Notes: a model not told the origin generated them from the letters alone. A DNA stretch of 64,000 nt from Cardinium endosymbiont cBtQ1 of Bemisia tabaci (GCF_000689375.1 NZ_CBQZ010000001.1:372001-436000); one strand, 5' to 3'. Numbered from the stretch's first letter, positions 45,427-55,902 are shown. Program-made: numbers and translations.

Positions 45427-47223
45427 ATGCATACCATTCACCTGCTCTCTGACTTACTGATTAATCAAATAGCAGCTGGAGAAGTAGTACAACGTCCTGC
45501 GTCTGTAGTCAAAGAACTACTAGATAATGCAATAGATGCAGGAAGCAAAAATATAAAAATTATTATAAAAGATGCTGGTAAACAACTTATTCAAGTGATT
45601 GACGATGGCATAGGAATGGATGAAATAGATGCTCGAATGTGTTTTGAAAAACATGCTACATCCAAAATTGTCCATACAGATGATTTATCTAAAATCCAAA
45701 CCATGGGTTTTAGAGGAGAGGCGATGGCCTCTATTGCAGCAGTAGCACAGGTAGAAATGGAAACCCGTTTACACGAATCAACTACTGGAGTTTTCATTGC
45801 GATAGAGGGATCTAAAATCAAAAAACAAGAAGCAATTGCTACATCACCAGGCACTAAGATTAGTGTAAAAAATCTATTTTATAACGTTCCAGCACGAAGA
45901 AACTTTTTAAAATCTAATCCAGTAGAATTCAAACATATCCTAGAAGAAGTCCAACATGCAGCACTTGCTAGAACAGAAATTGGATGGAGACTCTACCACA
46001 ATGATATAGAAATATATAACCTATCACCAGAAAAATTAAGCCATAGAATGGTGCATCTTTTTGGGGAAAGCTATAAAAAACAACTGATCCCCTGTAAAGA
46101 AACTACCAATATTGTGGTTATACAAGGCTATATCGGAAAACCAGAACAAGCAAAAAAAACAAGAGGGGAACAGTTTTTATTTGTAAACCAGCGCTTTGTA
46201 AAAAGTCCATTTTTAAATTACGCCATTAAACAGGCATACGATAGACTCTTAGCAACAGATAGTTTCCCCTTTTATGCCATCTATTTAACCATTGACCCTC
46301 AATTCATTGATATAAATGTACACCCTACTAAAACAGAAATTAAATTTCAAGATGAAAAAGCGCTTTATGCAATTTTGCAAGCAGCAATTAAAAAAAGTTT
46401 AGCTACCCATCATGTAGTCGATTCTTTAGATTTTGAACAAGATACTAATTTTTCTTTGCTCTGTTTTAGCAATCCTATCCAAGTAGGATCAGCCTCTACA
46501 CATTCAACAAAAGAGCGAAATTATACACAATTTAAAGTAGATGGTTCTACTACATCCCTTACATCACCTAAAGATTGGCAAAGTTTATTTCCCGACCACA
46601 AAACAAATACTGAGGTTTCTTCTTTAAGTCAAAACATTGGAACGGTCCATTACGAAGATGGGGTAGGAAAATCTATACAGCTGTATACCAGCTATATTAT
46701 AATTCAAGTACAGTCTGGTGCACTGTTAATTGATCAACAAGCTGCTCATGAACGGGTACTGTATGATAAGTTTATAGACCACTTTCAAAATAAAAATGGT
46801 GCATCTCAACAGTTACTTATGCCAGAATATCTAAGCTTAAACAGTGTAGATTATATGGTTCTATTAGACAATAAAGCTATTTTGCGTTCACTGGGCTTTA
46901 TCATAGACCCATTTGGGGAATCTACTATTATTATTCATGGCTGTCCAGCTGAACTAAAACACCATTCACCAAAGCAATTATTGGAAGAAGTAATAGAACA
47001 ATTTAAATGGAACAACAACAAGCAAAAATTAGAAATTTCAGAATGTTTTATCAGGGCATTGGCCAAAAAAGCTAGTATACCACATGGTATAAAATTAAGT
47101 GGAATCGAAATAGACGCACTGTTGGCACAACTATTTTCATCTACTAACACCATGTATACACCAGATGGAAGAAAAATATGTACAAAGTTATCAAAAGACA
47201 ATTTGGTAAGTTTGCTTAAATAA
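45427..47223 (+). CDS. mutL: DNA mismatch repair protein MutL
   Basis: A 598-residue protein. The N-terminal GHKL ATPase domain is complete: 'ELLDNAIDAG' (about 30-39), 'DDGIGMDE', 'HATSKI' and 'GFRGEAMASIAAV'. The transducer domain includes 'NVPARRNFLKS' and 'FVNQRFVKSP'. In the C-terminal domain the endonuclease-type motif appears as 'DQQAAHERVLYD' where the consensus is DQHAxxERxxYE, so one histidine is Gln and the last Glu is Asp. The protein links MutS mismatch recognition to strand removal. Length is normal. Retention of mutL is notable in a reduced genome. Confidence 0.95.
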   Translation: MHTIHLLSDLLINQIAAGEVVQRPASVVKELLDNAIDAGSKNIKIIIKDAGKQLIQVIDDGIGMDEIDARMCFEKHATSKIVHTDDLSKIQTMGFRGEAMASIAAVAQVEMETRLHESTTGVFIAIEGSKIKKQEAIATSPGTKISVKNLFYNVPARRNFLKSNPVEFKHILEEVQHAALARTEIGWRLYHNDIEIYNLSPEKLSHRMVHLFGESYKKQLIPCKETTNIVVIQGYIGKPEQAKKTRGEQFLFVNQRFVKSPFLNYAIKQAYDRLLATDSFPFYAIYLTIDPQFIDINVHPTKTEIKFQDEKALYAILQAAIKKSLATHHVVDSLDFEQDTNFSLLCFSNPIQVGSASTHSTKERNYTQFKVDGSTTSLTSPKDWQSLFPDHKTNTEVSSLSQNIGTVHYEDGVGKSIQLYTSYIIIQVQSGALLIDQQAAHERVLYDKFIDHFQNKNGASQQLLMPEYLSLNSVDYMVLLDNKAILRSLGFIIDPFGESTIIIHGCPAELKHHSPKQLLEEVIEQFKWNNNKQKLEISECFIRALAKKASIPHGIKLSGIEIDALLAQLFSSTNTMYTPDGRKICTKLSKDNLVSLLK

Positions 47224-47375
47224 CCGCTGCATGGTATCGACCGATACCAATGGTGTAAAGAGAACCCAATCGTATTGTTTTTTTTGCTTATAAGAAATTA
47301 AGCAAAATATTAAATAGATTATAGAAAGCATGGTTGAACAGCTACACGGCGTATACGTAAACTACATACAATCCT

Positions 47376-48674
47376 ATGCGTTATAGAAACATTGATCCAA
47401 ATCTATTCATAAAGAATAGAAAAAAATTGGAACCCTATCTTTATCCCAATAGCTTGGTAGTGTTACATGCCAATGATCTAATGGCCAAAAATACAGATCG
47501 CACAATGCCATTTGTGCAAAATAGTGATCTTTTTTATCTTTCTGGTATTGACCAAGAAGAGACTATTCTCCTTCTGTATCCAGATGCCATTAAAATGGAA
47601 TGGAAAGAAATTTTATTTATCAAAGAAACAAATCCGGTATTGGCTGTTTGGGAAGGAAACAAGTATACTAAAGAAGAAGCAAGCTGTGTAAGTGGGATTG
47701 TGACTGTGCACTGGTTGAGTGAATTTAAGCGAATTTTTCATACCCTAATGGGTTTGACCGATCAGATATATCTTAATACGAATGAACATGCAAGAGCAAA
47801 CTCCCCTATAGCTACTAGAGACAGACGTTTTATTAGCTGGTGCCAGCACCAATACCCCTTGCATGCATATGCACGGCTAGCGCCGATTATGCAAAAACTA
47901 CGTGGGGTAAAAGATGAAATAGAAATTGCCCTTATACAAACGGCTTGCGACATTACAGCGGATGGATTTCTATCTACTATACCAATGGTCCATTCTGGAT
48001 TAATGGAGTATGAAATAGAAGCATTGCTCTCATATGAGTTTCTTCGGAGGGGCTCAAGGGGATTTGCTTATGCGCCTATTATTGCCAGTGGTGTAGATAG
48101 TTGCATTTTACACTATACCAAGAATGATAAGCGTTGCCCACCAGGCGAATTATTATTGATGGATATAGGTGCAGAATATGCTAATTATTCTGCTGATATA
48201 ACACGCGTTATACCTATTGATGGAAAATTCACAACCAGACAACGAAAAGTATATAATGGTGTACTACGCATATTACAAGCTGCAGAAAGGCTACTGCGGC
48301 CAGGGTTATCCTTTTCAGATTATCATAACGCAATTGGTGGGTGGGTAGAAGAAGAACTGGTTGCACTTAACCTTATAAAGGTTGCAGATATTAAAAACCA
48401 GCCTAAAGAGGCACCAGCTTACAGAAAATATTTCATGCATGGCATCTCGCATCATCTCGGACTGAGCACACATGACCTAGGCGATACCCATGGTCTGATT
48501 TTACCCAATATGGTTTTAACAATAGAACCAGGTATTTATATTAAGGAAGAAAAAATAGGTATACGATTAGAAAATAATGTAGTAATCACAACAGATGGCG
48601 TTCAAAATTTAACAGAAAATATTCCTATAGAAGCCGAAGCAATAGAGGCTTTAATGTGTAAAAAATTAGACTAA
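47376..48674 (+). CDS. pepP: Xaa-Pro aminopeptidase (M24B family)
   Basis: A 432-residue peptidase with an N-terminal creatinase-like domain ('HANDLMAKNTDRTMPFVQNS', 'FYLSGIDQEETILLL') and a C-terminal pita-bread domain. The five metal ligands are recognisable: two Asp in 'LLMDIGAEYANYSADITRV', His in 'HGISHHLGLSTHD', Glu in 'LTIEPGIYI' and Glu in 'IGIRLENNVVI'. It removes N-terminal residues next to proline with two Mn or Co ions in the cytoplasm. Length is normal. It follows mutL after 152 bp on the same strand. Confidence 0.95.
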   Translation: MRYRNIDPNLFIKNRKKLEPYLYPNSLVVLHANDLMAKNTDRTMPFVQNSDLFYLSGIDQEETILLLYPDAIKMEWKEILFIKETNPVLAVWEGNKYTKEEASCVSGIVTVHWLSEFKRIFHTLMGLTDQIYLNTNEHARANSPIATRDRRFISWCQHQYPLHAYARLAPIMQKLRGVKDEIEIALIQTACDITADGFLSTIPMVHSGLMEYEIEALLSYEFLRRGSRGFAYAPIIASGVDSCILHYTKNDKRCPPGELLLMDIGAEYANYSADITRVIPIDGKFTTRQRKVYNGVLRILQAAERLLRPGLSFSDYHNAIGGWVEEELVALNLIKVADIKNQPKEAPAYRKYFMHGISHHLGLSTHDLGDTHGLILPNMVLTIEPGIYIKEEKIGIRLENNVVITTDGVQNLTENIPIEAEAIEALMCKKLD

Positions 48675-48945
48675 TTCATAGAAAAAGAATAAAAACTTTA
48701 TATTAGACTTTCTTTTGATAAAAATAGCATAAAATGGTTTGTAAAACTTTTACCTTTAGGCTAAAGAACTGGTCTAAAGTAGGTCTTGAAACTGCTTTTT
48801 GCCAGTATATGAAATGGATGCCAAAAAGTATAAAAACCACTAGTAATCTGTTCTGTAAGGCAGCCCATTAGCACCTCTCCTACCCTATCCAGCAAAACGG
48901 ACTTTTTGCTGTAGCTTACAGAACAGAATGACCTATAACAATTTT

Positions 48946-50286
48946 TTAGACATTACGACTTCTTGCTTGCGCTACCTGCCTCCTAATCTTATCTACTTCA
49001 CTACCATATCGCTGCTTGTTGATAGAGTCCCTTACCATACCGCGCAGTTTAGCACCAAGTTGCTTGCTGATTACACAGCTATCCTCAACTTCATCAATTT
49101 CGCGGACGATAGTAGCAAGCTGTTGAATAGTTAAGCAGCTAGGTAATGTTTCTAACATATACTTAAACATCTGCTTTTCCTGAATAGATACAGTTGGAAT
49201 TTGGACCTTACTGTTATGCCATAAGGCTGAAAAATCCCTATGTTTAGGTAAATAACTACACTGAAATACAGAATAGCCTTTGTTATTCGCTTTAAACAAT
49301 GCTGCAACTGCCTGATCTCTACCGGAACGATCTACTATTTGATCCAATAATAGTTTAAAGCCATTTTTCTTTTTAATACGGGCAGCTAAGTGTAGCGGTG
49401 TTCTTCCTTTATTATCTTGGCTCGCTAAAGCTTCTACAGGAAGTTTATTTACCAGCAACAGTAGTATATCCTTAGGCAAATACTTCACTGCTACATGGAG
49501 CGGTGTCATACCTATTTTATCTTTTTGATATAGATCTTCATTAGGAAGCTTATGGATCAAGCGTGCGGTAGCATCAATCAACTGACGTCTCATACATATA
49601 TGCAATAGTGTCATGCCATTTTCATCTTTGGCACGTAAAGCTTGTGCAGGAAATATATCCACCAACAACATAAGTAAATCCTTCCGTCCATCGAGCATCG
49701 TAAGATCTAACGGCGTTCTTCCCCTGTTATCTTTGACCAATAAATCCTCTTGAAGCAAATGGGCCACCAACGCCCTTACTCCAGGGATCCATCCATTTAT
49801 AATAGCTAAATGGAGCGGCGTCATACCTGTTTCCCGATCTGCAGTGGTGATATCTATATCCTGATGTGCCAATAAAAAATAAAATATTTTTTCATGCTTA
49901 CACTTAAGCGCCCACACAAGTGAAGTTAAACCATTCCCCAGTGCATTGGGATCTATACTTTTACCATGCAATAAGGATTTAACGGAGACTAAGTCACCTT
50001 TACTGATGGCATTGCGTAAAGCGTTTCGCCCATTTAAATCAGGTGCGTGCTGGAAAAGTGTATCACGTGTCTTGCACTGCAGCTGTTTGAATGTATCAAC
50101 GTCCCTATATGCATCTAATAACAAATAGTCAATAGAACGTGGTTTATTAAGATCCGTAAATCCTTGACGTTGACCACTTATGCAAGAGGAAAGTTGTAAA
50201 GCAGCTAAAAATGAAAACGTTGTAACTCGTTTTAATAAGGAGTTAGAGTGCTTAATATGACTAAATTGTTTTAAATTTTTATTCAT
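48946..50286 (-). CDS. Ankyrin-repeat lipoprotein
   Basis: A 446-residue protein with a signal peptide and lipobox ('LQLSSC', Cys about 34). From about 75 to 315 there are seven or so ankyrin repeats, recognisable from 'GMTPLHLAIINGW', 'GRTPLDLTMLDGR', 'GMTLLHICMRR', 'GMTPLHVAVKYLP' and 'GRTPLHLAARIKK'. The C-terminal 130 residues are helical and end in a basic tail. Ankyrin proteins mediate protein-protein contacts and are abundant in intracellular symbionts, where many are host-directed; the export signal supports an envelope or secreted location. It stands alone between pepP and eno, facing away from pepP. Confidence 0.9.
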   Translation of the reverse strand: MNKNLKQFSHIKHSNSLLKRVTTFSFLAALQLSSCISGQRQGFTDLNKPRSIDYLLLDAYRDVDTFKQLQCKTRDTLFQHAPDLNGRNALRNAISKGDLVSVKSLLHGKSIDPNALGNGLTSLVWALKCKHEKIFYFLLAHQDIDITTADRETGMTPLHLAIINGWIPGVRALVAHLLQEDLLVKDNRGRTPLDLTMLDGRKDLLMLLVDIFPAQALRAKDENGMTLLHICMRRQLIDATARLIHKLPNEDLYQKDKIGMTPLHVAVKYLPKDILLLLVNKLPVEALASQDNKGRTPLHLAARIKKKNGFKLLLDQIVDRSGRDQAVAALFKANNKGYSVFQCSYLPKHRDFSALWHNSKVQIPTVSIQEKQMFKYMLETLPSCLTIQQLATIVREIDEVEDSCVISKQLGAKLRGMVRDSINKQRYGSEVDKIRRQVAQARSRNV

Positions 50287-50712
50287 TTTTTTGTTTTTTT
50301 TATAAAAATTACAAGGAACAATAGTATACTATGGTTCCTGGATTAGCAATAGATCCTTTTCTATACTTAATTAAGATAATCTGCTTTTATAAAACAAATA
50401 GGCATCAACAAAGCTGTAACCTACAGCGCAATAGCTGATTGAAAATTTCAACTTAGGCTGTTACTTCTTGTTATTTTAAGCAAAAAATTGGCCTAAGCAT
50501 ATAAAGCCAATAAAGGCAGCGACTGTTTGTTACAAACAAGTTATACCCCCCTCACTCAAATATAGCATCACTTAGTTAGTAATACAAATCTAAACGCTCT
50601 ACCAACTGAAGTTCAGAAGGCTTTATTGGATAATATAAATAAAAAATATAGAATACTTTAGTAGGCATCCAAACTACTACTTACTGAGACTAAACAGCCA
50701 GTCTATCGTTTC
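50287..50712. other. Intergenic stretch between eno and the ankyrin gene
   Basis: These 426 bp contain no supported gene or repeat. The part next to 50286 probably holds the promoter of the ankyrin gene. Confidence 0.4.
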
Positions 50713-52020
50713 TTATTTTTTATTTAAGAAACGAGCAAAAGCATTACGCCCTTCATAACTTACTTTATCTCTTAAATCAGATTCAATACGCAATAAACGA
50801 TTGTATTTGGCCACTCGATCTGTACGACAAACTGCACCTGTTTTAATCTGCCCAACCCCCGTTCCAACAACTAGATCAGCAATCGTAGTATCCTCTGTTT
50901 CTCCAGACCGATGGGAAATAATAGCAGCATAGTGGGCTTTTATGGTCAGCGCAATAGTTTGCAAAGTCTCTGTTAAACTTCCTATTTGATTGTATTTAAT
51001 CAACACTGCATTAGCTAAATTTTTCTCTATGCCTTTCTTTACTAGGTCTGGATGGGTGACAAATAGATCATCCCCTACCAATTGCACCCGTTCACCCAAT
51101 TCTTGGGTTAGTTGATTCCAACCCATATAATCTGCTTCAGCCATACCATCTTCTATACTTAGAATAGGATATTGATCTACTAAATCTACCAAATAAGCTA
51201 CCCATTCGGATCTAGTAAACTGCTTGTTTTCTATATAATAAAATCCGTCTGGATGATACCATCCAGTACTGGCAACATCTAAACCCAAATAGATATCTTC
51301 ACCAGGGGTATAACCAGCTTGGATAACGGCTTCTAAAATAGATTCAATCGCCTCTGTAGTTCTATATAAATTAGGAGCAAAGCCACCTTCATCGCCCACA
51401 TTTGTACTTAACCCTTTTTGCTTAAAAGAATGTTTTAAAACATGAAAAATTTCTACACCTGCACGTAATGCTTCACTAAAAGAACTAAATCCTAAGGGTA
51501 GAATCATAAACTCTTGCATAGCAAGCGGATTATCTGCATGCAAACCGCCATTTATAATATTCATCATAGGCACTGGCATTCTATAAGCCACATTCGATGG
51601 CCCACCTACTAAATTAGAAAAGTATTGATATAAAGGTTGTCGGAAATGTAAAGCAGCTGCTTTAGCAATTGCTAAAGAAACAGCTAAAATAGCATTAGCA
51701 CCCAAATGCTGCTTATTGGACGAACCGTCAAGGGCTATCATTAAGCTATCCAAACCGACTTGATCATCAATATTTTTACCAACTAAATTTGTACCAATGA
51801 TGGTTTGTATATGTTCGACTGCTTGTAACACCCCTTTTCCATGATAACGCTTGACATCTAGATCTCTTAGTTCTAATGCTTCAAGGGAACCTGTAGAAGC
51901 ACCAGAGGGCACACTGGCATATCCTGTTTCCCCTGATACTAGATGTACTTCAGCTGCTATGGTTGGATGACCACGGGAATCTAAAATTTCATACGCCTTA
52001 ATGGCACGAATCTTTGACAT
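50713..52020 (-). CDS. eno: Enolase
   Basis: A 435-residue enolase beginning '[19 protein letters not shown]'. The active-site segments are intact: '[15 protein letters not shown]', the metal ligands in 'LGLDVAST', 'SIEDGMAE' and 'LVGDDLFVT', the catalytic lysine in '[14 protein letters not shown]' and '[15 protein letters not shown]'. It dehydrates 2-phosphoglycerate to phosphoenolpyruvate in the cytoplasm. Normal length. It follows the DUF721 gene on the same strand with 234 bp between them. Confidence 0.98.
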   Translation of the reverse strand: MSKIRAIKAYEILDSRGHPTIAAEVHLVSGETGYASVPSGASTGSLEALELRDLDVKRYHGKGVLQAVEHIQTIIGTNLVGKNIDDQVGLDSLMIALDGSSNKQHLGANAILAVSLAIAKAAALHFRQPLYQYFSNLVGGPSNVAYRMPVPMMNIINGGLHADNPLAMQEFMILPLGFSSFSEALRAGVEIFHVLKHSFKQKGLSTNVGDEGGFAPNLYRTTEAIESILEAVIQAGYTPGEDIYLGLDVASTGWYHPDGFYYIENKQFTRSEWVAYLVDLVDQYPILSIEDGMAEADYMGWNQLTQELGERVQLVGDDLFVTHPDLVKKGIEKNLANAVLIKYNQIGSLTETLQTIALTIKAHYAAIISHRSGETEDTTIADLVVGTGVGQIKTGAVCRTDRVAKYNRLLRIESDLRDKVSYEGRNAFARFLNKK

Positions 52021-52254
52021 CTTTACTATTTTAAATTAAAAAAGTTTTGTCGCTTTTAGCTTTTATAAATATTTTTATGGATATTTCAGAAAAATTAACC
52101 TTTGCCGCTAACAAATATATATCATAATGTTACAAATCTCTATATCAATCATTATGGGCAATTCTAAATTAAAAGTCTTTCTAGAATTATAGATACCTGA
52201 TGGTAAAGCATTTATGCTTACCAAAACTATTCTCTATTACCAACCCTTAATTTT

Positions 52255-52548
52255 TTATAAAAAAACAACATCCTGTAAAAAGGTATGAGCCATCTCTGCA
52301 TGAAGTGTAGTAAGGATTTTATCCTTATTAAGCTTTAGCTCATGGCGCAAAGGCGCAGAAGTTATTTTTAAAAATACCTTATTGTGATGTACATAGAGCT
52401 TTTCTGTCCGATTACAAACCACTTTAGGCATGGTTTTATGCCATGCGGTACGTACCATAGCTGCCGTCAATTGTTTTTGAAAAGGAGAAGTTTCAAGAAA
52501 CCTATCCACCAATTCTTTAAGGCTTTTGGCCTGTTGCAAACCATTCAT
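52255..52548 (-). CDS. DUF721/DciA-like protein
   Basis: A 97-residue protein of the DUF721 type: N-terminal helix 'QQAKSLKELVDRFLE', then 'AMVRTAWHKTMPKVVCNRTEKLYV' and 'VFLKITSAPLRHELKLNKDKIL', the pattern seen in DciA-like proteins, here with W-x4-P and 'PLRHEL' conserved. Full-length DciA helps load the replicative helicase; the short Bacteroidota form has not been firmly assigned. It lies 85 bp downstream of the MltD-like gene and upstream of eno, all on the minus strand. Confidence 0.8.
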   Translation of the reverse strand: MNGLQQAKSLKELVDRFLETSPFQKQLTAAMVRTAWHKTMPKVVCNRTEKLYVHHNKVFLKITSAPLRHELKLNKDKILTTLHAEMAHTFLQDVVFL

Positions 52549-52633
52549 GATGAATTATATTTTTAAAATTTATTTCTAAAGATCAACAGAAAATCATACA
52601 AAGTGGCTCTAAAAATGGTTGTTTAGCAACTTG

Positions 52634-54034
52634 CTATGATATGCCATTTTTCTTTGAATATAGATCTAGATTGTAATATTCCACTGGAACCTTAGAGGGC
52701 CTAATAAAACGCAGCCATAATATCCGTCCCTTTTCTAGGGGTTCTGGCTGTCGCATACGATTTTTTTCCAAAAGAGCAGATTGCTTTATACCATAGCGTT
52801 GTGCAATAGACCATATATCTTCCCCAGATGCTACCACATGATAATGTATACCTGCTTTACTACCTTTTGGGCTAAAATAATATATATGGCCTGGAATCAG
52901 TTGGTCTATTTTTTTAATTTCATTTATAAGAAGAAATTTATCTATAGAGATGTTTACCAACTGCGCTAAATAGGCAACGGTATCTCCTTTTTGGGCCACA
53001 ATAGCCCGTCTTCCATTGGCTTTAATCAATCTACTAGAGCGGCTATCCTTTAAAGCACTCACCTCCGGAAAGATTTTAGCAGACTGTAAGTACTTTGCAT
53101 AATCTATACGATGCGATTGGCCCTGTCTAGATCGCCTATTTGAAACTACTTTTTTATCCTTAGGCAATACACTGTTTACTGGCTTGGGTAACTCTAAAAC
53201 AGAACGCATAGAGGCATCCGTATATAACAATGGTACCAATAAAGCACATTTTGTATGACCTGGTACCACAGAAGTCCTAAGCCACTGATTATGTTTTGAT
53301 AACAACTTTTCTTCGATCTTGAAATGGGCAGCAAGATCTTTTAAATTTTGACCATGATGGCCTTGATTATAGACACATAGCTTATATGTGGAATGTTTTT
53401 TTTTTCCAGCTATCTTTCCAAATGCAATCTTAGTAGCTACAACTGCAATGATATACCCATCTGTTTTATCATTCAATCGTACTACCGTGGCCCCACGGTA
53501 TTCCTTAGGAAACAGTTTTATTGCCCCTGTCCTACCCCTATTATAAGCCAATAATGCCCCCAACCAACTATCAAAATATTGGCAATGACTCTTTAAAAAA
53601 CGGGCTGCTGCCTTGGTAGATTGAATCAAATGCATTCTTTCATCTACAGGATGATCAATCATTAATTTTAAGTCTAGAGCAGCTACTTTATGTATTTGCC
53701 AAAAACCTACATCATGGGTATGACTCACTGCATCTCCTATCAGCATACTTTCATGTAAAGCCTGAAACTTAAAATCATCTGGAACATTTTCTTCCGCTAA
53801 AGTCTTTTCTATAAGTGGGAAAAAAAGATGGGTTCTATCTAATATTTCACTAAAAATCTTCCTTGGTCTTGTTAACTGATTGACTTTTTCTTGTATACGA
53901 TTACGGGCACCATCTGTAAATTTTAAATGTATACCGGCAAACTTCATTGCCTTTGGCACCACAATCGGCTCCAATGCATCAACAGACCATCCACTTAATA
54001 GCACCAAAGCGATTGCCATAACAAACCAACGCAT
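52634..54034 (-). CDS. mltD: MltD-like lytic transglycosylase with LysM domains
   Basis: A 466-residue exported protein (signal peptide to about residue 20). The SLT domain carries the catalytic Glu95 in 'ALHESMLIGDAVS' followed by 'DVGFWQIHK', as in Bacteroidota MltD proteins, and 'AARFLKSHCQYFDSWLGALL'. The C-terminal part has two LysM-like repeats ('VAQKGDTVAYLAQLVNIS' at about 345-362 and 'VASGEDIWSIAQRYGI' at about 403-418) that bind peptidoglycan. It cleaves glycan strands with formation of 1,6-anhydromuramic acid. Its presence beside PBP1A and ddl supports turnover of a real cell wall. Confidence 0.92.
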   Translation of the reverse strand: MRWFVMAIALVLLSGWSVDALEPIVVPKAMKFAGIHLKFTDGARNRIQEKVNQLTRPRKIFSEILDRTHLFFPLIEKTLAEENVPDDFKFQALHESMLIGDAVSHTHDVGFWQIHKVAALDLKLMIDHPVDERMHLIQSTKAAARFLKSHCQYFDSWLGALLAYNRGRTGAIKLFPKEYRGATVVRLNDKTDGYIIAVVATKIAFGKIAGKKKHSTYKLCVYNQGHHGQNLKDLAAHFKIEEKLLSKHNQWLRTSVVPGHTKCALLVPLLYTDASMRSVLELPKPVNSVLPKDKKVVSNRRSRQGQSHRIDYAKYLQSAKIFPEVSALKDSRSSRLIKANGRRAIVAQKGDTVAYLAQLVNISIDKFLLINEIKKIDQLIPGHIYYFSPKGSKAGIHYHVVASGEDIWSIAQRYGIKQSALLEKNRMRQPEPLEKGRILWLRFIRPSKVPVEYYNLDLYSKKNGIS

Positions 54035-54117
54035 AGATCAAATTATTTTTAAAATTGGTGCCACAGCACTAGTACTATAGCGACAAAAAAATAGCTGGGA
54101 TTTTTAGCTCTTATTTT

Positions 54118-54175
54118 TATAGTGGGCCCAAAAAGAAAGAAACAAAATTAATAAATTTTTTAGTCCACTACTATA
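54118..54175. repeat. 58-bp pair of inverted IS3-type ends with nothing between
   Basis: TATAGTGGGCCCAAAAAG at the left faces TTTTTTAGTCCACTACTATA at the right. Both resemble the TATAGTGGACTGAAAAA ends of the IS3-type sequences in this window, with only about 25 bp left between them. It is either a collapsed element or a tiny MITE. Confidence 0.5.
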
Positions 54176-54275
54176 TTATATATAATATATTCCTTAATAT
54201 TGAGTCGGTATAAAGTTCTAGTTAACAAGGTAAGTAACAATTACAAGAGTATAACATAACAGATCACTATACTAA

Positions 54276-54603
54276 ATGCATAGTATAGACGTATATAAGC
54301 TTCATATAGCAATTAAACAGAGTAATGTAGCAGCATATAAAGGTGATAATAAGAATAGTTAAACCATACTAGCCAATAAAGGTATCCTGGTTAATGAAAA
54401 AGATCATAATGGCAATACGCTGTTACATCGCGCAACATTAAATCGTAATCTAAAAGTGGTAAAAGCGTTACTGTCTGTTGATAGGTATTAAGGTGAATCT
54501 AAAAAACCATAATGGGAAAACAGCTATTGATTTAGCTAGGGAAAATAACCACTTAGGATGCGTTGCGATTATAGAAAAGACGCTAAAAAGAATAGATAAG
54601 TAG
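54276..54603 (+). pseudogene. Ankyrin-repeat gene remnant
   Basis: Three short frames together give ankyrin sequence: 'MHSIDVYKLHIAIKQSNVAA' from 54276, interrupted by TAA; then 'NEKDHNGNTLLHRATLNRNL' and 'VVKALLSVD', stopped by TAA near 54490; then 'VNLKNHNGKTAIDLARENNH' to a stop at 54601-54603. At least two frame disruptions are needed to explain this. It is a fragment of about 110 codons from a longer gene, ending 27 bp before the MFS gene. Confidence 0.8.
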
Positions 54604-54629
54604 GTTACAATCAAATTTTCACTTCTACA

Positions 54630-55868
54630 ATGGCAGATCGACGGAAGCTACTTTTATCCAAAGAACAACTATGTATAGGAGTAGCAAATCTCTTGATCCA
54701 TTTTGATAATGCGTTATATGGTTACTTAGTACCGATTATGGCACCTCTTTTTTTCCCCAAAAAAGAGCTATTGGTCCAGTTAATATGGGGCTATAGCCCT
54801 TTTGTTATTTCCTTTGTCGCCAAGCCTTTTGGTCTTCTCTTTTTTAGCAACATGGCCCATCACAAAAAAGAAATGGTTGTATTGCGTTATACCCTTTTGG
54901 GTATAGGGATCAGTTTAATGGGAATAGGTTGTTTGCCCACCTATAAAGGGGGACCCCTATGGACTATTGTATTATTATGGTTCGCTAGGGCTTGCGCAGA
55001 ATTATGTGCAGCTGGCGCATATAATATTTCCAAAATCTATCTAATTAAAGGTGTAACCCTGCAACAGGCTAAAAAGCTAGCACCATTTTATGAAGTTGCT
55101 TCAATGATGGGTATTTCATTAGCTGGTGCCGTAGGCGTCTGTTTTGGATGGATCGATGATCCTCTTCCATATTGGCGTTTGCCCTTTTTAATAGCTGCTC
55201 TATTTACATTATGCAATATTCTTTTTTTTAGTAAAAAATCAACAGAAAAGAGAGAAAAATGCAACTTTATGGCGCCAAAAGTATGCTCCTATCTACCACT
55301 TTGGAAAGCACGTAAAGCCATTATGCGCATCGCTATAGTGGCTGGCTTTGGTTACGTGGTCTATACGATTCCCTTTCTTTTTATGAGTAGTTTTGTACCT
55401 ATGGTTACTAGAGTTACCTATGGAACTATGATGGAATATCTCCCCATCTTTATGGTATTGGATATCTTGCTCATGAGCTGGATCGGTAAAGTTGGTCAAA
55501 AATATGACCACAATAATCTTATGGGAGTAGCCAGTGGACTAATCGCTTTATCGATTATTCCCCTTTTTGCAGGATTACAAAACGCTTCTATATTTTATAT
55601 AACAGTAGTACGCTGTTGGCTCATTTTTTTAGGGGTTATTTTTAGCTGTTTTTTGACCATTTGGTCAAAAGAACAAGTAGCTATAGAAACACCTTATATT
55701 ACCATAGGATTGGCTACCGTATTGGGTACCAGTTTATTTGGAAAATCTACTACTGCCATTTGTTTCTATCTTTTTTATAGATATGATAGCCCTATAGCCC
55801 CTGCCTGTTATGTAGCTTTCTTGGCTTTTCTGGCTACACTGGTTATGGCTGACTCTGCATCAGAATAA
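54630..55868 (+). CDS. MFS transporter (ProP/MHS-like)
   Basis: A 412-residue protein with about 12 hydrophobic membrane segments. The start 'EQLCIGVANLLIHFDNALYG' and the 'YLVPIMAPLFFP' segment match the metabolite-proton symporter (MHS) subgroup of the major facilitator family, as does 'GYSPFVISFVAKPFG' before a loop with 'HHKKE'. A typical member imports proline, betaine, citrate or similar compounds with protons; the substrate cannot be told here. An intracellular bacterium would use it to take up host metabolites. The gene appears complete and alone; it follows an ankyrin relic. Confidence 0.83.
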   Translation: MADRRKLLLSKEQLCIGVANLLIHFDNALYGYLVPIMAPLFFPKKELLVQLIWGYSPFVISFVAKPFGLLFFSNMAHHKKEMVVLRYTLLGIGISLMGIGCLPTYKGGPLWTIVLLWFARACAELCAAGAYNISKIYLIKGVTLQQAKKLAPFYEVASMMGISLAGAVGVCFGWIDDPLPYWRLPFLIAALFTLCNILFFSKKSTEKREKCNFMAPKVCSYLPLWKARKAIMRIAIVAGFGYVVYTIPFLFMSSFVPMVTRVTYGTMMEYLPIFMVLDILLMSWIGKVGQKYDHNNLMGVASGLIALSIIPLFAGLQNASIFYITVVRCWLIFLGVIFSCFLTIWSKEQVAIETPYITIGLATVLGTSLFGKSTTAICFYLFYRYDSPIAPACYVAFLAFLATLVMADSASE

Positions 55869-55877
55869 GATTGGTGG

Positions 55878-55902
55878 TATAGTGGACTGAAAAATTAGGA
55901 CA
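55878..55902 (+). repeat. Orphan IS3-type terminal sequence
   Basis: TATAGTGGACTGAAAAATTAGG occurs here and, with one change, at 14462. It is like the left end of the IS3-type element at 6580 but no transposase or right end follows before miaA. It probably marks an old insertion or deletion. Confidence 0.6.

Noticed and set aside
48845-48927. Inverted pair TCTGTTCTGTAAG / CTTACAGAACAGA
   Set aside because: The arms are about 57 bases apart with no T tract or target duplication; a real but unexplained repeat, too weak to name as an element or terminator.
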